Assembly (NCBI RefSeq): GCF_030655195.1
Contig: NZ_JAURWA010000099.1
Span: 1-46,752 of the forward strand
Length of the DNA: 46,752 nucleotides
Source: Patulibacter sp.
Lineage (GTDB): Bacteria; Actinomycetota; Thermoleophilia; Solirubrobacterales; Solirubrobacteraceae
Reading direction: 5' to 3'
Position 1 is the stretch's first letter, and every line of letters starts with the position of its first letter. The notes beneath the pieces were generated by a model, which saw only the letters and a list, made by a program, of their open reading frames with translations, was not told the DNA's origin and did no database searches. Below, piece by piece: positions 1-6,594 of this stretch. Both the position numbers and the translations under genes were made by a program.

Positions 1-211
1 ACGACGCGCTCGGCGGGAGCCGTGGCGCGGCGGGCCCGGACGGTCGGCGCGGGCCGGGCGGGCACGGGAGTCGGGTCCGACGCGCGCACCGGCCGGGCGG
101 ATCCGTCGCGCGGGGCGACGGGGGAGGGGACGGAGCGCACCAGTCGAGGATGCCGCTCCGGTCCGGCATCACGGTGACGGACCGGTGTCCGGCGGGTATC
201 GCCGATGCGTG
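1..211. other. Left-edge stretch without a supportable gene
   Basis: This GC-rich stretch lies beyond the 3' end of glmS. One forward frame is open from base 1 to a TGA at 175-177, but its translation is only Arg, Gly, Ala and Thr rich, as chance frames in such DNA are. I see no family signature, start or promoter. Confidence 0.4.
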
Positions 212-253
212 CGGGCGGTCACGGGGCGGCGGGTGCCGCCCCGTGACCGCCCG
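212..253 (-). terminator. Strong hairpin terminator after glmS
   Basis: A perfect 19-bp inverted repeat (212-230 with 235-253) closes on a four-base loop. It starts 8 bases after the glmS stop. There is no U-tract on the exit side, which is common for actinobacterial terminators. It is the strongest simple hairpin I noticed in the window. Confidence 0.75.
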
Positions 254-260
254 TCGCCCG

Positions 261-2084
261 TTACTCGACCGTGACGCTCTTGGCGAGGTTGCGCGGCTTG
301 TCGATGTCGCGGTCCAGCGCCAGGGCGGCGTGGTAGGCCAGCAGCTGCAGCGGGATGTTCAGCAGGATCGGGTCGAGCTCGGGCTCGGTCCTCGGGATGA
401 CGATCGTCCGCTCGGCGAGCTCCTGCGGGAGCTCGGTGTGCGAGATCGCGAGGATCGGGCCGGACCGCGCGCGGATCTCGTGGAGCGTCGAGCGCTGCTT
501 CTCGCCCAGCTCGTCGTCCGGGACGACGGCGACGACGGGCATCTGCTCGTCGATCAGGGCCAGCGGACCGTGCTTGAGCTCGGCCGCCTGGTACGCCTCT
601 GCGTGCATGTAGGCGACCTCCTTGATCTTCTGGGCCGCCTCCCGCGCGATCGGCCAGCCGCGCACGCGGCCGATGAACATCGCGTTCTCGAACTGCGAGA
701 GCCAGCCGGCGGCCTCGATGATCTTCTCCTCCTGCTCGAGGACCGCGGCGATCTTGGCCGGCAGCTCGCGCAGCGCGGTGATCAGGCGGTCGCCGTCGGC
801 GGGGGAGAGGTCGCGGATGCGGCCCAGGTGCACGGCGAGCATCGCGAACGCCACGCACGTCGACGTGAAGCTCTTGCTCGACGCGACGGAGACCTCGGGG
901 CCGGCGTGGATGTAGATCCCGCCGTCGGTGGCGCGGGCGATGGCCGAGCCCACCTGGTTGACGACGCCCAGGACGCGAGCGCCCTTGCGGGTCAGCTCCT
1001 CGACGGCGGCGAGCGTGTCGGCGGTCTCGCCGGACTGGCTGACGGCGATGTAGAGGCCGTCGGGGTCGATGACGGGGTTGCGGTACCGGAACTCGGACGC
1101 GGCCTCGGCGGTGGCGGGGATGCGCGCGAGCTCCTCGATCAGCTGGGCGCCGACCTCGCCGGAGTAGTACGCCGAGCCGCAGCCGAGGATGTAGACGCGC
1201 TTGAACGACCGCAGCTCGTTGGGGTGCAGGTTCAGGCCGCCGAGCTTGATCGTCGAGAAGCGCTCGTCGAGGCGGCCGGAGATCGTCCGCTCGACGGCCT
1301 CGGGCTGCTCGCCGATCTCCTTGCGGAGGAAGTGCTGGTGCTCGCCCATGTCGAAGTCCTCGGCGTCGAAGTCGACGCTCTCGGAGATCTTCTGGACGGG
1401 GCGGGCGTCGAGCGTCGACGTCGTGAAGCCGTCGGCCTCGAGCAGCGCGATCTCGCCGTCCTCGAGGTGCACGACCTGCTTGGTGTGGCGGACGATCGCG
1501 CCGACGTCGGACGCGACGTACATCTCGCGGTCGCCGAGGCCCAGGACGATCGGGCTGCCCAGCCGGGCGACGATCACGCGGTCGGGGTGCTTGGCGTCCA
1601 GGACGGCGAGGCCGTAGGCGCCCTCGACGTGGCGCAACGCGGAGCGCAGGGCCTCGACCGGGTCGTCGTGCTCCTGCGCGGCCTGGCCGATCAGGTGGGC
1701 GACGAGCTCCGTGTCGGTCTCGGACACGATCTCGATGCCGTCGGCCTGCAGGCGGGCCTTGATGTGCGGCGCGTTCTCGATGATCCCGTTGTGGACGACG
1801 GCGAAGCGCTCGCTGAAGTCGACGTGCGGGTGCGCGTTCTGGTCCGTCGGGGCGCCGTGGGTCGCCCAGCGGGTGTGGCCGATGGTCGGGGAGCCCTTGA
1901 TCCGCTTGGGGAGCGAGGCCTTCAGGTCCGCGATCCGGCCCTTGGCCTTGTGGACCTTGAGCCCACTGGCCCCGGCCACGGCGATGCCGCCGGAGTCGTA
2001 GCCGCGGTACTCCAGGCGCTGGAGCCCTTCGAGGACGATGGGGACCCCGTTGCGGGAGCCGACGTAGCCAACGATGCCGCACAT
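261..2084 (-). CDS. glmS: Glutamine--fructose-6-phosphate aminotransferase (isomerizing)
   Basis: This cytoplasmic enzyme converts fructose-6-phosphate and glutamine to glucosamine-6-phosphate, the entry step to UDP-GlcNAc. The protein is 607 aa, the usual family length. It begins MCGIVGYVG, so Cys2 becomes the N-terminal nucleophile of the glutamine amidotransferase domain (about 1-220). Two SIS sugar-isomerase domains follow, with SQSGET and SSKSFTST phosphosugar loops, and the protein ends in the family tail NLAKSVTVE. The ATG is preceded by an AGGAGG Shine-Dalgarno (2096-2101) that overlaps the stop of the upstream small gene, so the two are probably translationally coupled. UDP-GlcNAc is the substrate of PseB later in the window, so glmS plausibly feeds the nonulosonate pathway as well as peptidoglycan. 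No glmS ribozyme is expected or seen upstream. Confidence 0.97.
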   Translation of the reverse strand: MCGIVGYVGSRNGVPIVLEGLQRLEYRGYDSGGIAVAGASGLKVHKAKGRIADLKASLPKRIKGSPTIGHTRWATHGAPTDQNAHPHVDFSERFAVVHNGIIENAPHIKARLQADGIEIVSETDTELVAHLIGQAAQEHDDPVEALRSALRHVEGAYGLAVLDAKHPDRVIVARLGSPIVLGLGDREMYVASDVGAIVRHTKQVVHLEDGEIALLEADGFTTSTLDARPVQKISESVDFDAEDFDMGEHQHFLRKEIGEQPEAVERTISGRLDERFSTIKLGGLNLHPNELRSFKRVYILGCGSAYYSGEVGAQLIEELARIPATAEAASEFRYRNPVIDPDGLYIAVSQSGETADTLAAVEELTRKGARVLGVVNQVGSAIARATDGGIYIHAGPEVSVASSKSFTSTCVAFAMLAVHLGRIRDLSPADGDRLITALRELPAKIAAVLEQEEKIIEAAGWLSQFENAMFIGRVRGWPIAREAAQKIKEVAYMHAEAYQAAELKHGPLALIDEQMPVVAVVPDDELGEKQRSTLHEIRARSGPILAISHTELPQELAERTIVIPRTEPELDPILLNIPLQLLAYHAALALDRDIDKPRNLAKSVTVE

Positions 2085-2095
2085 GACTGGGGATT

Positions 2096-2101
2096 CCTCC
2101 T
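2096..2101 (-). promoter_or_regulatory. AGGAGG ribosome binding site of glmS
   Basis: A perfect AGGAGG lies 11 bases before the glmS ATG and overlaps the TAG stop of the preceding 93-aa gene. It contrasts with the many apparently leaderless genes here and indicates internal translation within a two-gene mRNA. Confidence 0.7.
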
Positions 2102-2381
2102 ACGTGTAGACGATCCTGCGCAACTGCCTGACGGACAGCACCTGTGGGCTGTACCGCCTGGTCCCCAGCTCCGCCGCGATCCGCTCGAACGCGTCGTCGT
2201 TGCGGACCCCTCGGGACTGCAGCTCGGTGTGCCTGCGACGCACGAACCCGGGGACGTCCTCGTCGAAGTACGCGAGCACCTCGGCGATCACGCGGTCGGC
2301 CTCGGACGGGCTGAGCGACGTGGTGCGCGAGAGGTGGGTGCGCAGCTCCTCGAACGAGGACGACGACCGGGCGGCGGTCAC
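2100..2381 (-). CDS. Small conserved-looking hypothetical protein upstream of glmS
   Basis: The protein is 93 aa, charged and soluble, with no signal peptide or membrane segment. I do not recognise the family. It looks mostly helical: a Ser/Thr-rich start, then helices around residues 8-45 (SPSEADRVIAEVLAYFDED) and 50-72, and a basic tail. The GTG start at 2381 fits a promoter with a TTGCAA -35 and CACCAT -10 placed 8 bases upstream. It is the first gene of a two-gene unit with glmS: its stop overlaps the glmS Shine-Dalgarno. It could be a regulator or partner of GlmS, but only position supports that. Confidence 0.65.
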   Translation of the reverse strand: MTAARSSSSFEELRTHLSRTTSLSPSEADRVIAEVLAYFDEDVPGFVRRRHTELQSRGVRNDDAFERIAAELGTRRYSPQVLSVRQLRRIVYT

Positions 2382-2389
2382 GAGAGAGC

Positions 2390-2418
2390 ATGGTGACGCA
2401 CTCGCACGGAGATTGCAA
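2390..2418 (-). promoter_or_regulatory. Probable promoter of the small gene-glmS unit
   Basis: A TTGCAA -35 (2413-2418) and CACCAT -10 (2390-2395) are 17 bases apart, and the -10 ends 8 bases before the GTG. The -35 sits inside a perfect 10-bp palindrome GATTGCAATC (2411-2420), which could be an operator. Confidence 0.5.
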
Positions 2419-2425
2419 TCGGATC

Positions 2426-2443
2426 CTGCCCGTTATCGGGCAG
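2426..2443. repeat. Inverted repeat in the glmS-DUF192 divergent region
   Basis: The arms CTGCCCG and CGGGCAG (7 bp each) flank TTAT. It lies next to the GATTGCAATC palindrome in a locally AT-richer patch, so it may be a regulator site or a small hairpin. Confidence 0.45.
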
Positions 2444-2543
2444 ATAGCCGGAGTAGAGGCGCATCTGCACCGAAAGGGCGTCGGGCCAGATGCGATCTCG
2501 AGGCCGCCCGGCTCGCCGCGACGCTGCGTGGCACGGTCGGGTT

Positions 2544-2897
2544 GTGACGCTCTTCAGACGCACGTCGCCTCCTCGGGTGCCCGACGGATGGACGGTCACC
2601 GGGGCCGTCTCGCCCGTGGCGCGCGGTCGCGGGCTCCTCGGCCGCGACGGTCTCGGGATCCGGCAGGGCCTGTGGCTCCCGGTCCGGTCGGTCCACACGG
2701 TCGGCATGCGGTTCGCGCTCGACCTGGTGTGGCTGGACGGGCGCGGTGGAGTCCCGCGCATCGACCGCTCCGTCGGGCGAGGGCGGATCCGGACGTGCCT
2801 CGCTGCGCGGGGCGGCGTCGTCGAGGTCGAGGCGGGGCGTGGGGACGCCCTCGCGACCGCGCTGACGTCGGGCCTCGGCCCTGCGACCCAGGTCTAG
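2544..2897 (+). CDS. DUF192 family protein
   Basis: The protein is 117 aa and matches the DUF192 family, a compact single-domain fold found in bacteria and archaea with no firmly assigned reaction. The diagnostic segment is WLPVRSVHTVGMRFALDLVW, with the family's VHT.GM....D pattern. I chose the GTG at 2544 because the sequence before it is Arg-rich and unlike the family. A weak CACGGT box ends 6 bases before this GTG. Unlike some members it has no signal peptide, so it is predicted cytoplasmic. It is divergent from the glmS unit and its stop overlaps the stop of the convergent 48-codon gene by 2 bases. Confidence 0.75.
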   Translation: MTLFRRTSPPRVPDGWTVTGAVSPVARGRGLLGRDGLGIRQGLWLPVRSVHTVGMRFALDLVWLDGRGGVPRIDRSVGRGRIRTCLAARGGVVEVEAGRGDALATALTSGLGPATQV

Positions 2898-3040
2898 GCC
2901 GGCCGGTCGCCGCGGTCGTCCTCCTCGACGTCCTCGGCACGCTGGCGCGTGGCGCGAAAGACGAGCAGGCCGGCCATGCCGAGGACCACGGTCATGCAGA
3001 CCCCGGTGACGATGTCGGATGCCGTGGAGGCGAGGGCCAT
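2894..3040 (-). CDS. Small single-pass membrane protein (48 aa)
   Basis: This short gene encodes 48 aa: a short N-terminus, one hydrophobic helix (about residues 9-28, with TVVLGMAGLLVF at its end) and an acidic/basic tail EDVEEDDRGDRPA. I do not recognise a family. Support comes from a TACGAT -10 box exactly 7 bases before the ATG, the arrangement seen at other genes in this window, and from the convincing membrane-helix-plus-charged-tail layout. It converges on the DUF192 gene with stop codons overlapping. It could be a small membrane regulator or a component of a larger complex. Confidence 0.6.
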   Translation of the reverse strand: MALASTASDIVTGVCMTVVLGMAGLLVFRATRQRAEDVEEDDRGDRPA

Positions 3041-3047
3041 GGCAGCG

Positions 3048-3053
3048 ATCGTA
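3048..3053 (-). promoter_or_regulatory. TACGAT -10 box, leaderless promoter of the 48-aa gene
   Basis: The box ends 7 bases before the ATG at 3040, so transcription would start at or next to the start codon. Confidence 0.55.
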
Positions 3054-3128
3054 CGCGCCGTGTCCGGCCCGCTGCACCCCGGCAGCGGGCAATCAGGGGG
3101 CCCTACGCGCCCGCCACGGACCGTGCTC

Positions 3129-3134
3129 TAGCCT
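3129..3134 (+). promoter_or_regulatory. TAGCCT -10-like box before the GT2 gene
   Basis: A TANNNT box about 70 bases before the ATG at 3206. It would give a leader of roughly 65 bases. No clear -35 was seen. Confidence 0.35.
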
Positions 3135-3205
3135 GTCGAAGGCCTCTGACGTGGCAGTCGCGCGCGCCGGTGCCGCCGGTTCGTCCCACGTTCGCAGCCA
3201 CCTCG

Positions 3206-4396
3206 ATGAGCGCCACGATCTCCCCGCAGACCCCGCACTCTCCAGCGACGGACCCCGATCACCCCCTCCTCGTGTCGGTCGTGATCCCGTGCCTGAACGA
3301 GGAGGAGAACATCGTCGCGGTGGTGACCCAGGCCCGCGAGGCGATCGCGGACGCCGGCATCACCGGCGAGGTCGTCGTCGCGGACAACAACTCGACGGAC
3401 CGCTCCGCCGAGCTCGGCGCCCAGGCCGGAGCGCGCGTGGTCCACGTCCCGACCCGCGGCTACGGCGCGGCGTACATGGGCGGCTTCTCCGCCGCCAAGG
3501 GCAAGTACATCGTCATGGGCGACGCCGACCTGACGTACGACTTCCACGAGATCCCGAACTTCGTCCGCGAGCTCGACGACGGCGCCGACCTCGTCATGGG
3601 CAACCGGATGAAGAACATCCAGCCCGGCGCCATGCCGTGGCTGCACCAGTACGTGGGCAACCCGCTGCTGTCGGGGTTCCTCAACCTGCTCTTCAAGACC
3701 GGCGTGCGCGACGCCCACTGCGGCATGCGCGCCGTCCGGCGCAGCGCCCTGCCGGCGATGGACCTGCGGACGCCGGGCATGGAGTTCGCGTCCGAGATGG
3801 TCATCCGGGCGAGCAAGGCCAAGCTCGACATCCGCGAGTTCGACATCCAGTACCACCCCCGCGGTGGTGAGTCGAAGCTCTCCACGTGGCGCGACGGCTG
3901 GCGGCACCTGCGGTTCCTGCTGGCGCACTCGCCGACGCACCTCTTCCTCATCCCGGGCCTGTTCCTCACGGTCGTCGGTGCGCTGATCATGGCGACCGTC
4001 CTGTCGGGCGTGAACATCCTCGGCCGCGACTGGAGCGTCCACAGCCTGATGGCCGGCGCGCTGCTGACGATCATCGGGACGCAGGTCGTGTCGCTCGGCC
4101 TCTGCGCGCACGCCTACGGCATGTACTTCATGGGGGACGTCGACCCGTGGTTCGACCGGATGCGTGCACGGTTCCGGCTGGAGCACGGGCTCGCCATCGG
4201 CGGTGCCGTCATCCTGGTCGGCGTGATCGCCGCCGCGATCATCATCATCCGCTGGGCCGCCGACGACTTCGGTGCGCTGAGCCAGATCAACCTGGCCATC
4301 GCGTCGGTGACGACGATCGTCATCGGGGTGCAGGTGTTCTTCTCGAGCTTCCTGCTCTCGATCATCGGGCTGCGCCGCACCACCCCCGGCGGCTGA
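3206..4396 (+). CDS. DPM-like GT2 glycosyltransferase with membrane tail
   Basis: This probably transfers a sugar from a nucleotide donor to polyprenyl phosphate at the inner face of the membrane, making a lipid-linked donor. The 396-aa protein starts at the ATG just before the fold; the upstream reading frame is non-coding in style. The N-terminal GT-A domain holds VVIPCLNEEENI, the NNSTDRS loop and a DADLTYD metal-binding motif. The segment GAMPWLHQYVGNPLLSGFLN is typical of DPM1/DPG-type GT2 enzymes. About four transmembrane helices follow (residues about 250-390), so it is membrane-anchored. It lies 19 bases upstream of the DUF2142 gene. GT-C enzymes use lipid-phosphate sugars, so the pair probably forms a donor-maker and donor-user unit. 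The sugar is unknown. Confidence 0.88.
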   Translation: MSATISPQTPHSPATDPDHPLLVSVVIPCLNEEENIVAVVTQAREAIADAGITGEVVVADNNSTDRSAELGAQAGARVVHVPTRGYGAAYMGGFSAAKGKYIVMGDADLTYDFHEIPNFVRELDDGADLVMGNRMKNIQPGAMPWLHQYVGNPLLSGFLNLLFKTGVRDAHCGMRAVRRSALPAMDLRTPGMEFASEMVIRASKAKLDIREFDIQYHPRGGESKLSTWRDGWRHLRFLLAHSPTHLFLIPGLFLTVVGALIMATVLSGVNILGRDWSVHSLMAGALLTIIGTQVVSLGLCAHAYGMYFMGDVDPWFDRMRARFRLEHGLAIGGAVILVGVIAAAIIIIRWAADDFGALSQINLAIASVTTIVIGVQVFFSSFLLSIIGLRRTTPGG

Positions 4397-4415
4397 CGTC
4401 CGTCGGCCGGGCCGG

Positions 4416-6548
4416 ATGGCCGTCGAACACCCACACGGTCCGTCGACGGGCATAGGCCGCCCCCGTCAGTCCGCCGCCCTCCTCGCGATCGGGTTCGCTG
4501 TCGCGGCCGTCGTCCTCGTCCTCGTCGTCTGCTCCGGGCAGGGGTGGCGCGACCGCTACGTCCAGCCCACCCTCGCGCAGGAGCCCGTGGCGACGCTCGC
4601 GATCGGAACGCCGGCGCAGGCCTGCGCCGACGTCGGGCCGTTGCCGGACGGGGCCGCGCGCGCGGCGTTCACGGTCGCAGCCGGCGGATCCGGGGCTACG
4701 GTCCGGACGCTCACCTCGGGGCTCGGCGTGCCGGCCGTCCGTGGCGCGCCCGCCGTCGTGGGCGCCTCCACCGTGATCCGGCCCGGCCTTGGTGCGGTCG
4801 ACCCCGACGGGCGGCCCCGCCGCGTCTGCCTGGAGCACGTCGCCGGACCGCCGGTCGCGGTCCTCGGCCAGGGCGACGTCCCCGCCCTGCGGCTCACGGG
4901 CGCCGAGCCCGAGACGGTCTGGAGCGTGCTCGGCGCGATCGTCGACCGCTCCACCCGGGCCACGAGTGCCCCCGCGCGCTGGGTCGGCCTGCCCGGCGCG
5001 CTCGTCCTCCTGGCGCTCGCAAGCGGCGCGGCGCTCGTCCTGGTCGTCCTGGCGTGGTCGCCCGGCCGGCTCCCGTCCCGGGGGACGTGGGCGGTCGTCG
5101 TCGGGGTGGCGCTGGCGCACGGCGCGGCCTGGTCGATCGTGACGCCGCCGTTCGAGGTGCCCGACGAGTGGAGCCATTTCCATTATGCCGATTACGTCGC
5201 GGACCACGGCACGCTCCCCAACGGCCTGGCCGCCGGGGTGCCGGTCGCCCCGGATCAGGAGATGGCCATGATCCTCGTCGGCGCCAACGGCCTCCCGGGA
5301 CACCCGTCGCTGCGACCGCCGTGGAGCGCCGCGGACGACTCCCGCATCCGTGCCGGTCTGGCGGCGATCCCGGACGCGTCGGTGCCCGACGGCCGGACGT
5401 CCGCGACGGGCCAGCCGCCGGGGTACTACCTGCTCGCTGGGGCCGTCGCGAAGGTCGCGGCCGGGAACGTCCTGGACCGGGTCTGGCAGGTCCGTCTCGT
5501 CGGGATCCTCGCGCTCGGGGCGCTGGCCGCCGGGGCCATGGCGCTCGCGCGTCGCCTGGCGCCGCGGCGGCCCGAGTGGGCCGTCACCGTCGGGCTGCTC
5601 ACCGGCCTCGCGCCCCTCCTGGGCTTCCTCGCCGGGGGCGTCACGCCCGACGTCCCCCTCGTCACGGCCGCGGTCTGGACGATGTGGGCGGCCCTGACGT
5701 TCGTCGACCAACCGGACCGCTGGACCGGATTGCGACTCGGGATGCTCCTCGTGGCGCTGATCCTTGTGAAGCTGACGGCGCTGGCGCTCGTCCCCGGGAT
5801 CGCCGTGCTCGTGCTCCTCGCGCTCGCGATCGCGGTGCGGCGCGGGTGGCCGCCGGGCTCTACCGGGGCGGTCGCGGGGCTCGCGGCGGGCCTCGCCGTG
5901 CCGCTGCTCGCCTACATCGCGTGGTGCGTCGCGAGCGACCGCTCGATCGTCCCCGGCGTCCTCACCGCGGTCGTGCGGTCCGAGGTGGACGCGACGGTCG
6001 CCCCGGGCTCCGGCCCGGTCTCGTTCCTCTCGTCGGCCTGGCAGCTCTACCTGCCCCGTCTGCCGGGCATCGACGACCTCGCTCCCGGCGTCGGGCCACG
6101 GACGTTTTGGCTGAACGGGTTCGTCGGCCGCTACGGCTGGCTCGACGTCGGACTGCCGACGTGGGTCGAGAAGGTCCTGCCGCCCCTGTGGATCGGGATC
6201 GCCTTCCTGGGGGTGCGCGGCGTGCGGGGGGTCCTGCCCGCACGTGACGCCGGTCGCGCGGCGTGGGTGCGGCAGGTAGCGATCGCCGCCGCCTTCCTGC
6301 TGCTGCTCGCCGGGCTGCTCCTCACGATCGCGCGCGCCGACTACTCGGCGCTCGTGTCGGGCGGCGACCGCTTCACGCAGCCGCGCTACCTGCTGCCCGC
6401 GCTGCCGGTCGCCGTCGTGGTGGTCCTGCTCGCCCTCCGCGGCACGCCGGACCGCGTCCGACCGTGGTTCGCGGTCGGGCTCGTCGGAGTCGCGGTGCTG
6501 CACGTCCTCGCCTCGATCCTGGCGACGGCCGGGCGCTTCTACGTCTGA
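4416..6548 (+). CDS. DUF2142 membrane protein with fused two-Cys extracytoplasmic domain
   Basis: This 710-aa multi-spanning protein is probably a GT-C-type glycosyltransferase (DUF2142 belongs to the GT-C clan) using lipid-linked sugars outside the membrane. It has one N-terminal helix (about 20-39), then a soluble domain containing Cys70 and Cys138, a second helix (about 190-213), then the DUF2142 region of ten or more helices. Family marks include PPFEVPDEWSHFHY (244-257), a WQLYLPRLPG segment and RYLLPALP near the end. The first 215 residues match the separate single-domain genes next to the other two DUF2142 genes here, so this gene looks like a natural fusion of both parts. It sits just after the DPM-like GT2. 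Its last 20 codons are repeated, in degraded form, after the stop. Confidence 0.85.
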   Translation: MAVEHPHGPSTGIGRPRQSAALLAIGFAVAAVVLVLVVCSGQGWRDRYVQPTLAQEPVATLAIGTPAQACADVGPLPDGAARAAFTVAAGGSGATVRTLTSGLGVPAVRGAPAVVGASTVIRPGLGAVDPDGRPRRVCLEHVAGPPVAVLGQGDVPALRLTGAEPETVWSVLGAIVDRSTRATSAPARWVGLPGALVLLALASGAALVLVVLAWSPGRLPSRGTWAVVVGVALAHGAAWSIVTPPFEVPDEWSHFHYADYVADHGTLPNGLAAGVPVAPDQEMAMILVGANGLPGHPSLRPPWSAADDSRIRAGLAAIPDASVPDGRTSATGQPPGYYLLAGAVAKVAAGNVLDRVWQVRLVGILALGALAAGAMALARRLAPRRPEWAVTVGLLTGLAPLLGFLAGGVTPDVPLVTAAVWTMWAALTFVDQPDRWTGLRLGMLLVALILVKLTALALVPGIAVLVLLALAIAVRRGWPPGSTGAVAGLAAGLAVPLLAYIAWCVASDRSIVPGVLTAVVRSEVDATVAPGSGPVSFLSSAWQLYLPRLPGIDDLAPGVGPRTFWLNGFVGRYGWLDVGLPTWVEKVLPPLWIGIAFLGVRGVRGVLPARDAGRAAWVRQVAIAAAFLLLLAGLLLTIARADYSALVSGGDRFTQPRYLLPALPVAVVVVLLALRGTPDRVRPWFAVGLVGVAVLHVLASILATAGRFYV

Positions 6549-6594
6549 GCCGCGGTCCTGCCCGTCGTCGCGTCGATCCTGACGACGGCTAGGC
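6481..6594. repeat. Degenerate 60-bp tandem duplication across a stop codon
   Basis: Bases 6481-6534 match 6541-6594 at about 83 percent with a 60-base offset. Copy 1 encodes the last transmembrane helix of the DUF2142 protein. Copy 2 starts with its stop codon and, read in the same frame, still encodes a similar peptide (AAVLPVVASILTTA against VAVLHVLASILATA). Copy 2 runs into the 3' end of the convergent glycosyltransferase gene. Confidence 0.65.
6562..6588. terminator. Hairpin between convergent genes
   Basis: An 8-bp stem (6562-6569 with 6581-6588) with an 11-base loop lies in the 40-base gap between two converging genes, so it could stop transcription from both sides. It is built from the second copy of the 60-bp duplication. 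There is no U-tract. Confidence 0.4.

Noticed and set aside
150-2396. Plus-strand frame opposite glmS
   Set aside because: Its periodic Leu/Asp/Val/Arg composition mirrors the glmS codons; there is no start signal or family motif.
2082-2543. glmS ribozyme
   Set aside because: That element belongs mainly to Firmicutes; the region is only 15 bases between stop and start plus a promoter zone, with no ribozyme core.
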